Positions 17,807 to 26,188 of a stretch of DNA of 64,000 bases are shown in pieces. Source of the DNA: UJ101 sp047975265. Its GTDB lineage: Bacteria > Bacteroidota > Bacteroidia > Flavobacteriales > UJ101. The DNA lies in contig JBKEDE010000011.1 of assembly GCA_047975265.1 (NCBI GenBank), positions 124,001 through 188,000 of the forward strand, in the 5' to 3' direction. The position numbers and the translations under genes are program-made. Below the pieces are notes generated by a model. That model had not been told where the DNA came from. It did no database searches and was given only the letters and a program-made list of their open reading frames with translations. How positions within the stretch are numbered: the stretch's first letter is position 1; the number at the start of each line of letters is the position of its first letter.

Positions 17807-18240
17807 TAAATAAAGTCTTCTACTTCGATACCTTCACGTATCACTTTTGCAGGTATTCCTACTGCAATTGAATTGGAAGGAATATCTTGTATTACAACTG
17901 CATTAGGTCCTATAATAACATTATTCCCTATCGTAATATCTCCCAAAATCCTTGATCCGGCACCTATATATACATTATTCCCTATTCTTGGAACTTCTTT
18001 TTTTTTTGAACGCCCCCCTATTGTAATTCCTTGACCTATTACACATCTATCTCCTATTTCAGTTCTTCCATGAATAACGACTCCTATTCCTCCATACCCA
18101 AACTTGGTTCCTTTACCAATTTGAGTACTAGGAGGCACGTGAGAATTAAATATCAAAAATGCTACTTTACTTAGGATTGTAGGCAATATTGGAATTTTTT
18201 TCAAATATAACCATCTATAAATTTGATATAGTTTTATCAT
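17806..18240 (-). CDS. CysE-like hexapeptide O-acetyltransferase
   Basis: A 144-residue left-handed beta-helix protein. Hexapeptide repeats run from STQIGKGTKFGYGGIGVVIH through IGQGITIGG, NNVYIGAGSRILGD and NNVIIGPNAVV, ending SIAVGIPAKVI. His in VVIHGRTEIG corresponds to the catalytic His of serine acetyltransferase-like enzymes. It is much shorter than CysE and lies in a glycan locus, so it more likely acetylates a sugar or a glycan. Its 5' end overlaps the end of the polymerase gene by 26 bases. Confidence 0.8.
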   Translation of the reverse strand: MIKLYQIYRWLYLKKIPILPTILSKVAFLIFNSHVPPSTQIGKGTKFGYGGIGVVIHGRTEIGDRCVIGQGITIGGRSKKKEVPRIGNNVYIGAGSRILGDITIGNNVIIGPNAVVIQDIPSNSIAVGIPAKVIREGIEVEDFI

Positions 18241-19483
18241 TTCTTATATTTTTAAGTCTCTGCCTATAATATACATCAAACTTATAAAAAATTACAATGA
18301 ATACATAAAATCGTATTTCATTTAACCCAACCGTAGCATAACTTACTACTAAAAAAGTACAAATTATATAGACTTGTATTCTCTTATAAATACTTAATTT
18401 CTCTTTATTTAAAAATGCCTTGACACATATAAAAACTAAAACTGTTACGTAAATAAAAGCCGGAATAACGCCAAACATAAGAATTAACGCCAAATAGTCA
18501 TTATCTGTAAAAAAGAATTCATTTCCTTCAAAGATAAAAAATGTCTTTCCCCAGCCTATAAAAATTCCTAATAAATAATCTTCCGCTGTTGCTACATAAT
18601 GATTCCAAAAAATTTCCCTTCCTTCTAATCCTTTAGATACGCCTCCATCCTCAAAAAGTAACCCTAATTTTATTAATCCTGCATTATGAATATTAGAAAT
18701 AAGGTAAATAAGTCCTACAACTCCTAAAAAATAGAAAAAATATAATGAACTTTTAATTTTTTCTTTTAAAAAAAATTGATTTACCGATAAAAACACTATA
18801 TTAGATACAAAAAGACCTATCATATTGGATCTACTTCCGGATGTTAAAACCCCCATAGCAGAAGCAAGCATCACAATAAAATATAAAATACTTTTTTTTC
18901 TGTTTTTTTCAATATTAAATAAATTAAGAAATATTATATGTATAATGTTAAGTATCAATCCATTTAAAGCTCCCGTTGTTGAAATTCCCATATTATACAA
19001 TACCATATCACTATGCCTGGCAGCTTGATACATAGTTCGTAAAGTAGTATATATAATATTGGAACTTCCTCTATTAAAAAACTCAAAATACATTACATAA
19101 GAATTTAAAACCATAAAGACCAACAAAACTTTAATAAATAGTCTAAACTTTTCTTCATTAAATTTCAAATTACTCAACAAAACAAAACAAACAATTGAAA
19201 ATCTTAAAAGTTCTGTAAACTCTCGTATATAATTACCCGTTTTAAACCCTCTCATAAAAATATGTCGGAAATTGATAGCAGCAACCAAAAAAATCATAAA
19301 ACAAAAAACCCAAAAGAAGGGTCTGTTTAATTGAATAGGCTTACTATAATCAAACAAGAAAAAAATACATGCAAAATTAAGAGCTATAATGTATATCCTA
19401 AAATATCCTGCTGAAGGAAACAGCAAAAAAAACATTAAAAATAATACAAAAAACAGATTTTCTTTTTTATAACTAATTTGCAT
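18215..19483 (-). CDS. wzy: O-antigen polymerase, Wzy-like
   Basis: A very hydrophobic 422-residue protein with roughly ten to twelve membrane helices. The central stretch VLTSGSRSNMIGLFVSN resembles the conserved Ser-Arg region before the large loop in Wzy/WaaL-family proteins, and a long hydrophilic loop follows near FEDGGVSKGLEGREIFWNHY. Wzy proteins have little sequence identity, so the call rests on topology, this motif and position. It would polymerise undecaprenyl-linked repeat units in the periplasm. It overlaps the upstream GT4 gene by 11 bases. A ligase role (WaaL) is the main alternative. Confidence 0.72.
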   Translation of the reverse strand: MQISYKKENLFFVLFLMFFLLFPSAGYFRIYIIALNFACIFFLFDYSKPIQLNRPFFWVFCFMIFLVAAINFRHIFMRGFKTGNYIREFTELLRFSIVCFVLLSNLKFNEEKFRLFIKVLLVFMVLNSYVMYFEFFNRGSSNIIYTTLRTMYQAARHSDMVLYNMGISTTGALNGLILNIIHIIFLNLFNIEKNRKKSILYFIVMLASAMGVLTSGSRSNMIGLFVSNIVFLSVNQFFLKEKIKSSLYFFYFLGVVGLIYLISNIHNAGLIKLGLLFEDGGVSKGLEGREIFWNHYVATAEDYLLGIFIGWGKTFFIFEGNEFFFTDNDYLALILMFGVIPAFIYVTVLVFICVKAFLNKEKLSIYKRIQVYIICTFLVVSYATVGLNEIRFYVFIVIFYKFDVYYRQRLKNIRNDKTISNL

Positions 19484-20636
19484 GTGATAGTTTTTTAAAA
19501 CAAGCTATATACTTATCAGCTGATTTTTCAATTGAAAAATAGTGTTGATATTTTATTTTTCCATTCTGACTAATTTCTTCTTTACATTTTTGATCTAAAG
19601 CAATAAACTCTTTAAGTTTTTTTACAATATCTTGAATACTTTGTCCTTCAAAAAAAAAGCCATCTTTCCCTTCTTCTATCATATTTTTTACCCCACCTAC
19701 TTTGCTACAAATAGGAATACACCCCATAGAAAATGCTTCAATCACCGTAATAGGCATGCCTTCATAATTTGAAGGTAACAAAAATGCATCAGCCAATTTT
19801 AAATAATCTATTACGTTGTCTTTTCTTCCTAATAAATAGATACAATCAGAATTCTTATTTGAGAATTCTCTTATATCCATTTCTATGTTTTCTAAAACAG
19901 GATTGTTCAAATCTTTAAATCCTTCACCTATAAACAATAATCTTACATCTATGTTTTCTTTATTTAATAAACTTATCGCTTTTAATAAATTTAATTGATT
20001 TTTTTGTTGAATAAACCGTCCTATATGAAGAAAAATAAAAGTATTTTCATATCTTCTTAACTTCTTAAAATATATTTTACAGTCGTTAAAATCCTTTGAA
20101 AAATTTTCCTGTTTTCTACCATTATAAATTAAAAATGTTTTAATAAATTTACCATAAACATCTTCAAAACTTATTTTAGAAATTTCAGAAATTACTACGG
20201 GATAAATCAATTTAAATTGATATAATATTTTTCTAATTATTTTTTCGTAACGATGTGAGAATAATTTTGAAGCATCATTATGTAATGTATGTACAAATTT
20301 AACTTTTCCAAAAAATTTAAAGAAAAAAGCTGCCAAAAATAAATAATTAATTACATTAAGATGACTATGTACTATAGTTGGTTTTTCTTTTAAAATTAAC
20401 TTTATAATTTTATAATACATTTTAAAATCAAATCCTAATTTTTTATGGACTGTGCATAATTTTACTTTTGGACTTAATTTATTTTTAAAAAAACGATATT
20501 CTTCCTTTTCGTTTAAATCAAACAATGTACATAACACCACTTCATATTTTTGTTCTATAAATTCATTACACAAATCTACAACAAATCGTTCTGCCCCTCC
20601 GCTTGCCAATGCAGGTATTATTTGTAAAATTTTCAT
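19473..20636 (-). CDS. GT4 glycosyltransferase
   Basis: A 387-residue GT-B retaining transferase. The N-terminus MKILQIIPALASGGAERFVV is the standard acceptor-side loop; the C-terminal domain has IFLHIGRFIQQKNQLNLL and the E-x7-E motif in NYEGMPITVIEAFSMG. It lies 33 bases downstream of the next GT4 gene and overlaps the Wzy-like gene. It does not share the recombined segments of its three upstream GT4 neighbours. Donor and linkage cannot be assigned. Confidence 0.88.
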   Translation of the reverse strand: MKILQIIPALASGGAERFVVDLCNEFIEQKYEVVLCTLFDLNEKEEYRFFKNKLSPKVKLCTVHKKLGFDFKMYYKIIKLILKEKPTIVHSHLNVINYLFLAAFFFKFFGKVKFVHTLHNDASKLFSHRYEKIIRKILYQFKLIYPVVISEISKISFEDVYGKFIKTFLIYNGRKQENFSKDFNDCKIYFKKLRRYENTFIFLHIGRFIQQKNQLNLLKAISLLNKENIDVRLLFIGEGFKDLNNPVLENIEMDIREFSNKNSDCIYLLGRKDNVIDYLKLADAFLLPSNYEGMPITVIEAFSMGCIPICSKVGGVKNMIEEGKDGFFFEGQSIQDIVKKLKEFIALDQKCKEEISQNGKIKYQHYFSIEKSADKYIACFKKLSHAN

Positions 20637-20669
20637 TTTAAAAAGCTATAAAATCTTACAAATATATAA

Positions 20670-21812
20670 TTAATTCAACTGATTAAATAAAGAATCCCAA
20701 TTCTTCATGATCTTATCTATTGAAAACCGCTTAACATTTTCTTTTGCTTTTACTCCAAATTCTCTTCTTTTTTCTTCATCTTTCATCAAAATCATGAGTT
20801 TGTCGGCTAAATCTTGTTCATCTAAATAAGTAGCTAACAATCCGTCTTCATTATCTTTAATTATTTCTGAAGGTCCCGTAGGTGTTCTAAAAGCCACAAT
20901 TGGCAATCCGCATGATTGAGCTTCTAATAATGTTAAAGGAAATCCTTCATACCTTGAAGTACTTACATAAAGAGACGATTCGTAATAGTATTTCTGAATA
21001 TCTTTTGTGGCAGAAATCACTTCAATCCTCTTTAAATTCTTTTTTTCAATTATTTCATCTAAATTATCTTTAACACCTTCTCTTCTACCTACTATTTTTA
21101 AATTCCAATCAGGAAATCTTTTCTCTATTTTCTCCCAAATATCAATCAATAGATCAAACCCCTTTTGATAATGTATTCTACCTACTGATAAAATGGTTTT
21201 ATTGGAATGATCCGCTGATTTTTCCTGAATTTCAAAAAAAAATGGATTATAAATATAACATGAATTTTCTAATTTCCCCCAAGCTATATAATCTTCCTCT
21301 GTTAAACAAACAAATTGATCGTATTTTAAGATTATTTTTTCCAGTTTTTTTAATAATTGTTTTCTATAAAAAATCCTTATAATTCTTGAAATACCTTTAC
21401 CTGATTCAATTAAAAAAGATTGTCTGGAATTATGAAATTCTATAATTTTTTTACTTCCATCTTTTATTTTATACAAAAAATAAAGGTCGTTACTAAAAAG
21501 AGAAATACAAAAGTCAGGTTTTTCATTAAAAATAATTTCTTTTACTTTTTCAAAATGTTCTTGGCTAGTTACTTGATTTCTTTTTAAAATTCGGTTAAAT
21601 AGACCTTTTCTGAAATTATTTTGAAGTTGCAAATCATACAACCTGATTTTTTTATTAAGATTAAAAAACGGCTGATTTCCGTACGAGTTCATTGTAACAA
21701 TTACTACATCATAGTTGAATTTTTCAACTAAATAATTTGCTTTAATCGTCAATACTTTTTCCATACCTCCCGGTAAATCAATTCTATTAATGAAATAGAT
21801 TATTTTTTTCAT
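20670..21812 (-). CDS. GT4 glycosyltransferase, mosaic copy A
   Basis: A 380-residue GT-B enzyme starting MKKIIYFINRIDLPGGMEKV, with the linker SVGRIHYQKGFDLLIDIWEK and the E-x7-E site in RYEGFPLTLLEAQSCG. Its C-terminal half is nearly identical, down to DNA level, to that of the gene at 22867-24000, whereas the N-terminal acceptor halves have clearly diverged. This indicates shared donor sugar and different acceptors (inference). Its start overlaps the upstream GT2 gene stop by 4 bases. Confidence 0.9.
   Translation of the reverse strand: MKKIIYFINRIDLPGGMEKVLTIKANYLVEKFNYDVVIVTMNSYGNQPFFNLNKKIRLYDLQLQNNFRKGLFNRILKRNQVTSQEHFEKVKEIIFNEKPDFCISLFSNDLYFLYKIKDGSKKIIEFHNSRQSFLIESGKGISRIIRIFYRKQLLKKLEKIILKYDQFVCLTEEDYIAWGKLENSCYIYNPFFFEIQEKSADHSNKTILSVGRIHYQKGFDLLIDIWEKIEKRFPDWNLKIVGRREGVKDNLDEIIEKKNLKRIEVISATKDIQKYYYESSLYVSTSRYEGFPLTLLEAQSCGLPIVAFRTPTGPSEIIKDNEDGLLATYLDEQDLADKLMILMKDEEKRREFGVKAKENVKRFSIDKIMKNWDSLFNQLN
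20734..21238. repeat. Direct repeat, copy 1 (pairs with 22928-23432)
   Basis: About 505 bp inside the GT4 gene 20670-21812 aligns without any indel to 22928-23432 at a constant offset of 2194 bases. The first 148 bp are identical as far as I can compare; the stretch 20882-20943 is diverged, then near-identity resumes. The patchwork suggests gene conversion rather than one old duplication. Confidence 0.9.
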
Positions 21813-22852
21813 TTTATTTTGCGTCTTATTGATAGTAAATACATCATAAAATTTACGTAAAAAGATGAAAAAAAGTAAGGAAAATAAAGCATTTTTATTA
21901 ACAACTTTATATATTTTTTTTTAGTTTTTATTATTTTAACATCATTAATTTGATGATTTTCAATTTCATTTATATTTATTGACTCTTCTTTTTTCCAACG
22001 ATAAATAAATTTAATTAATCTATTCCGATCTTTCATTTTTGGTAGTAAAAAAATAGATTCTATAAGTGTATATATTATGTTGAATTGATATTTTTTAAAT
22101 ATTTCCTCATATTGTACATACTTTCCTTTATTGAGTAGATATTCTTTAAACAATACTACGTTTTTATACATATCAATAATCCTATCATAAGATTTAATTG
22201 AAACAATAGAACCTTCTCTACCCAAAACATAATGATATGGCGAATCGGTTATAACTTGAATCTTAGATGATTCAAAAAAAAACTTTGGATATGATCCTAT
22301 ATCCTCATAATACAATCCTTCGGAAAATCTGATTTCTTTGTCTTTAAATAGTTCTTTTTTATAAAGTTTATTCCAGGCATATCCTTTCATTTCAAAAAAT
22401 GTATTTTCTATGTTTTTTTCATCAATTTTTATTATTTCATTTCTATAGGATGAATTTTTCTTACTTAAAATATTTCCATACGTATCTTCTGTTATATAAT
22501 CAAAAACAATCATATCTACATCCGGATTATTTTCAACATGTTTATTTAAAATTTCTAAAGTTTCTTTTTCTATCCAGTCATCACTATCTACAAATAATAA
22601 ATAGTCTCCTTTTGCCTGGTCTATTCCAGTATTTCTTGTAATACTCAACCCTTCATTTTTCTTATGAATCACCTTAATCTTATCAGGGTATTTTTTCTTG
22701 TAATCATCAACAATCTTTCCCGAGTTATCTGTAGAACCATCATTAACTAAAATCAATTCATAATTTCCTTTAAATGTTTGATTAAGTAAAGAATCTAAAC
22801 ATTTTGGTAAGTATTTTTCAACATTATAAATAGGGACAATTATACTAATCAT
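21809..22852 (-). CDS. GT2 glycosyltransferase, mosaic copy A
   Basis: A 347-residue GT-A family 2 enzyme. It starts MISIIVPIYNVEKYLPKCLD, has NDGSTDNSGKI for nucleotide binding, and FVDSDDW as the metal-binding DxD-type motif. About the first 70 residues are almost identical to those of the gene at 25207-26184, and so is the DNA. The C-terminal halves share the same architecture but differ. The region beyond residue 300 is strongly basic with hydrophobic patches and may touch the membrane. Sugar specificity unknown. Confidence 0.88.
   Translation of the reverse strand: MISIIVPIYNVEKYLPKCLDSLLNQTFKGNYELILVNDGSTDNSGKIVDDYKKKYPDKIKVIHKKNEGLSITRNTGIDQAKGDYLLFVDSDDWIEKETLEILNKHVENNPDVDMIVFDYITEDTYGNILSKKNSSYRNEIIKIDEKNIENTFFEMKGYAWNKLYKKELFKDKEIRFSEGLYYEDIGSYPKFFFESSKIQVITDSPYHYVLGREGSIVSIKSYDRIIDMYKNVVLFKEYLLNKGKYVQYEEIFKKYQFNIIYTLIESIFLLPKMKDRNRLIKFIYRWKKEESININEIENHQINDVKIIKTKKKYIKLLIKMLYFPYFFSSFYVNFMMYLLSIRRKIK
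22648..22852. repeat. Direct repeat, copy 1 (pairs with 25980-26184)
   Basis: The last 205 bp (the 5' coding end) of the GT2 gene at 21809-22852 match 25980-26184 at a constant offset of 3332 bases, with only scattered substitutions and no indel. Both copies end exactly at the start codon. Confidence 0.88.
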
Positions 22853-22866
22853 ATATTACTTTCTTT

Positions 22867-24000
22867 TTATAACTTATTAAATAAATCTATCCATTTTTTC
22901 ATGATAATATCTAAATCAAACCTTTTCACATTTTCTTTTGCTTTTACTCCAAATTCTCTTCTTTTTTCTTCATCTTTCATCAAAATCATGAGTTTGTCGG
23001 CTAAATCTTGTTCATCTAAATAAGTAGCTAACAATCCGTCTTCATTATCTTTAATTATTTCTGAAGGTCCCGTAGAGCAATCAAAAGAAACAATAGGTAA
23101 TCCACAAGCCTGAGCTTCTAAAAAAGTAAGAGGAAAACCTTCATACCTTGAAGTACTTACATAAAGAGACGATTCGTAATAGTATTTCTGAATATCTTTT
23201 GTGGCAGAAATCATTTTAATCCTATTTAAATTCTTTTTTTCAATTATTTCATCTAAATTATCTTTAACACCTTCTCTTCTACCTACTATTTTTAAATTCC
23301 AATCAGGAAATCTTTTCTCTATTTTCTCCCAAATATCAATCAATAGATCAAACCCCTTTTGATAATGTATTCTACCTACCGATAAAATGGTTTTATTGGA
23401 ATAATCCGCCGATTTTTCCTGAATTTCAAAAATGATCGGATTTGGTATGGTTAATGAATTTTTCAAATTTCCCCAAGCTTCTTGGTCTTGTTTAGTTAAC
23501 GTTACAAAAGCATTGTAGTTTTTTAAAATATTCAGATATTCTTTAAATTTAATTTTTTCAAAATAAAGCTTTGTTAATCTCGGAAAACGAGCTATTTTGG
23601 TCGTTTCCAATAATCCTTTTTTAGAAAAATGAAACTCCACTACTTTTTTGCTCCCATCCTTTATTTTATGTAAGAATTTTTTTTCGTTTCCAAAAAGACC
23701 AATGCATACATCCACACTCAATGTTTTAAGTAATTTTGATGCTTTTTCAAAATATTCTTGAGAATAAGATTCTCCAAGAAACATGGTAAAGAAATTTTGT
23801 CCGGGTATATTTTTCTCTACATCCAAGCAATGAAGTATAACGGCATCATTGATTTCAAAATAAGGAGAATTTTGGAAATTTTCTGTTGTTATAATATGAA
23901 CTTCATATCCTTTATCAGCCAAATAATTAGCTTTTAAGATTAAAATTCTCTCCATTCCCCCCGGAGTTGATAAACGATCTATAAAATAGGCTATTTTCAC
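22867..24000 (-). CDS. GT4 glycosyltransferase, mosaic copy B
   Basis: A 377-residue GT-B enzyme starting MKIAYFIDRLSTPGGMERIL. The donor-binding half (from about residue 195) is shared with the gene at 20670-21812, including SVGRIHYQKGFDLL and RYEGFPLTFLEAQACG. The last 20 or so residues, KENVKRFDLDIIMKKW, instead match the gene at 24002-25156 rather than the first copy. It is therefore a three-part mosaic. It begins 1 base after the upstream gene's stop. Function otherwise as for retaining GT4 enzymes. Confidence 0.9.
   Translation of the reverse strand: MKIAYFIDRLSTPGGMERILILKANYLADKGYEVHIITTENFQNSPYFEINDAVILHCLDVEKNIPGQNFFTMFLGESYSQEYFEKASKLLKTLSVDVCIGLFGNEKKFLHKIKDGSKKVVEFHFSKKGLLETTKIARFPRLTKLYFEKIKFKEYLNILKNYNAFVTLTKQDQEAWGNLKNSLTIPNPIIFEIQEKSADYSNKTILSVGRIHYQKGFDLLIDIWEKIEKRFPDWNLKIVGRREGVKDNLDEIIEKKNLNRIKMISATKDIQKYYYESSLYVSTSRYEGFPLTFLEAQACGLPIVSFDCSTGPSEIIKDNEDGLLATYLDEQDLADKLMILMKDEEKRREFGVKAKENVKRFDLDIIMKKWIDLFNKL
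22891..22945. repeat. Short direct repeat, copy 1 (pairs with 24030-24084)
   Basis: About 55 bp at the 3' end of the GT4 gene 22867-24000 are repeated at 24030-24084 in the next GT4 gene, offset 1139. The match starts at the ATCCATTTTTTCATG stretch and stops shortly after the GCTTTT stretch. Confidence 0.8.
22928..23432. repeat. Direct repeat, copy 2 (pairs with 20734-21238)
   Basis: Second copy of the 505-bp segment, inside the GT4 gene 22867-24000. It encodes the nucleotide-sugar-binding half of the enzyme. It partly overlaps the 55-bp repeat shared with the third GT4 gene, so two separate recombination tracts meet here. Confidence 0.9.
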
Positions 24001-24001
24001 T

Positions 24002-25156
24002 TTAACTTATTAACTCGTTAAATAATTCCATCCATTTTTTCATGATAATATCTAAATCAAACCTTTTCACATTTTCTTTTGCTTTTCTTCCCATTTTTTT
24101 TCTTAATTCAGGTTTTTCAATAAGTGTAACGAGTTTATTGTATAAATCATCTAAATTTTTATATTCGACTACAAAACCATCATCTTTATGGGTAATAATA
24201 TCTGATGGACCACAAGGAGTGTTAAAAAAGACGATAGGTAATCCACATAGCATAGCTTCTGTAATAACCAATCCAAATCCCTCCCATCTTGAAGCTCCCA
24301 CATAAATTGAGCTTTTATAATAGTTTTCTTTTATATCAACTGATGGAAGTAAAATTTCTAAATTCTCATCTTTAATCTTTAATTTTTCTTTCTGTTGTAA
24401 AAACGGATCTCTATCTCCGCTACCAACTATTGTTAACGTCCAATCCGGATATTTCTTAACCACTTTTTCCCAGACTTTTATTAATAGATCAAATCCTTTT
24501 TGATGGGTATAACGCCCAACGCTTAAAACTTTCTTTACATTATAATCAGGAAACCTGTTGTCATCAGGTTCAAAAATTAATGGGTTAGGAATTACTATGG
24601 AATTTTTTAAGTTTCCCCAATCTTTTTTATCTTGATTGGTTAAATGAACCACATAAGTAAAAAAATTGGTTTTAAATCGGTTTGTTTTAAAAGTTATTTC
24701 TAATTGTAATTTGTATAAAAAATTACTTATGGGATGCTTAGCATTTTCTATAACTCCTTTTTTGGAAAAATGTAATTCTACAATCGATTTTCCGGAAAAT
24801 TTTATTTTATTCCAAAAATAATATTCCATCCCAAACATAGAAATAGCAATATCCGGACAAATTTCATCTAATACTTTCTGAACTTTTTTTTGATATTCTT
24901 TTATCTTTTGCTTTATAAAAAATCGTTTTGCAGGGAAGTTAAATTTATGATATTGGTTTACTTTTTCGAATTCAATATTCAGGTTAATAATCTTTATTCT
25001 TGAATCTAATTTGTAATAAGGCTCTTTTTTTCCATCTTCTACTGTTACGATATAGATATCATATCCTTTATCTACCAGATAATTTGCCTTAATTGCTAAA
25101 ATTCTCTCCATGCCTCCCGTTTGGCATATTCTATCTTTAAAGTATACAATTTTCAT
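24002..25156 (-). CDS. GT4 glycosyltransferase, third paralogue
   Basis: A 384-residue GT-B enzyme starting MKIVYFKDRICQTGGMERIL, clearly paralogous to the two GT4 genes downstream but diverged over most of its length (SVGRYTHQKGFDLLIKVWEK, RWEGFGLVITEAMLCG). Only the terminal KENVKRFDLDIIMKKW segment is near-identical to copy B. It follows the GT2 gene by 50 bases. The set of three related GT4 enzymes could add similar sugars to successive acceptors (inference). Confidence 0.9.
   Translation of the reverse strand: MKIVYFKDRICQTGGMERILAIKANYLVDKGYDIYIVTVEDGKKEPYYKLDSRIKIINLNIEFEKVNQYHKFNFPAKRFFIKQKIKEYQKKVQKVLDEICPDIAISMFGMEYYFWNKIKFSGKSIVELHFSKKGVIENAKHPISNFLYKLQLEITFKTNRFKTNFFTYVVHLTNQDKKDWGNLKNSIVIPNPLIFEPDDNRFPDYNVKKVLSVGRYTHQKGFDLLIKVWEKVVKKYPDWTLTIVGSGDRDPFLQQKEKLKIKDENLEILLPSVDIKENYYKSSIYVGASRWEGFGLVITEAMLCGLPIVFFNTPCGPSDIITHKDDGFVVEYKNLDDLYNKLVTLIEKPELRKKMGRKAKENVKRFDLDIIMKKWMELFNELIS
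24030..24084. repeat. Short direct repeat, copy 2 (pairs with 22891-22945)
   Basis: Second copy of the 55-bp 3'-end segment, coding the last residues of the third GT4 paralogue. Confidence 0.8.
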
Positions 25157-25206
25157 AAAAATAATTTATATTTAATTATCCACTCGCCCGATTAATCAAG
25201 TTTAGA

Positions 25207-26184
25207 TTAAAATACAATATAACGAAATAAATTTATATAAATATCTATCTTTTTAGGAAATGTAATCATTCCCCACCTTCCTCCTCTTTTAAATTTTAAA
25301 ATCTCAAAAAATGTAATTTTATTTTCTTTTCTTTTAGAACGTATAAATTTAAATGTTTCTTTTCTTTCTTTTCGATCTTCTATATTCAATGAAATTCCAA
25401 ACATATTAAAAATACCTAATAAATACCATTCTCTATAAATTTCCTTGTATGTATCCCAAGTATTTTGTTTTTTTAAAAAATTTTTATAAATAATCAAATT
25501 TTTATAAAAATCCTCCATCTTTTTTTTATTAGTGGAAGATGTAACAGATCCTTCTCGATTGATTAAATAATGATAATAAGAATTACGGTTAATTCCTATT
25601 TTTTTACATTGATGAAAAACCAAAGGATTGGTTCCTACATCTTCATAAAACACTCCTGAAGGGAATCTAACCTCTTGAAATAATTCTTTTTTATATATTT
25701 TATTTACAGGATAGGCTTGCATATAAATAAACGCTGATTTATGTTTCTTTGAATTCATTTCAAAAACATCCTCATAATCAGGTAAAATATTTGATGTGCC
25801 GCAAATTTCTCCTTTATCATTTTCCCATGAATAATTAAACACTACTAAATCTAATTGTTTCGACTCTATACTATTATACATATCTTCTAACATATTAGGT
25901 TTAACCCAATCATCTGAGTCTACAAACATTAAATACTTTCCTTTTGCATAATCTATTCCAATATTTCTAGCAATACCCTGACCTTCATTTTTCTTATGAA
26001 TCACCTTAATCTTATCAGGGTATTTTTTCTTGTAATCATCAACAATCTTTCCTGAATTGTCTGTAGAACCATCATTAATCAAAATCAATTCATAGTTTCC
26101 TTTAAATGTTTGATTAAGTAAAGAATCTAAACATTTTGGTAAATATTTTTCAACATTATAAATAGGGACAATTATACTAATCAT
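25207..26184 (-). CDS. GT2 glycosyltransferase, mosaic copy B
   Basis: A 325-residue GT-A family 2 enzyme with the same N-terminal 70 residues as the gene at 21809-22852 (MISIIVPIYNVEKYLPKCLD) and a FVDSDDW metal site. After that, similarity drops to ordinary paralogue level (for example FPSGVFYEDVG here against FSEGLYYEDIG there). The C-terminal tail is basic. It lies 4 bases after the next GT2 gene. Substrate unknown. Confidence 0.88.
   Translation of the reverse strand: MISIIVPIYNVEKYLPKCLDSLLNQTFKGNYELILINDGSTDNSGKIVDDYKKKYPDKIKVIHKKNEGQGIARNIGIDYAKGKYLMFVDSDDWVKPNMLEDMYNSIESKQLDLVVFNYSWENDKGEICGTSNILPDYEDVFEMNSKKHKSAFIYMQAYPVNKIYKKELFQEVRFPSGVFYEDVGTNPLVFHQCKKIGINRNSYYHYLINREGSVTSSTNKKKMEDFYKNLIIYKNFLKKQNTWDTYKEIYREWYLLGIFNMFGISLNIEDRKERKETFKFIRSKRKENKITFFEILKFKRGGRWGMITFPKKIDIYINLFRYIVF
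25980..26184. repeat. Direct repeat, copy 2 (pairs with 22648-22852)
   Basis: Second copy of the 205-bp 5' coding segment of the paired GT2 genes, ending at the start codon of the gene at 25207-26184. Confidence 0.88.
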
Positions 26185-26188
26185 ATTA

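Noticed and set aside
20734..26184. Insertion sequence or integron-like explanation for the repeats
   Set aside because: The repeated segments lie in frame inside coding sequence, with no terminal inverted repeats, target duplications or transposase; gene conversion between paralogues explains them better.
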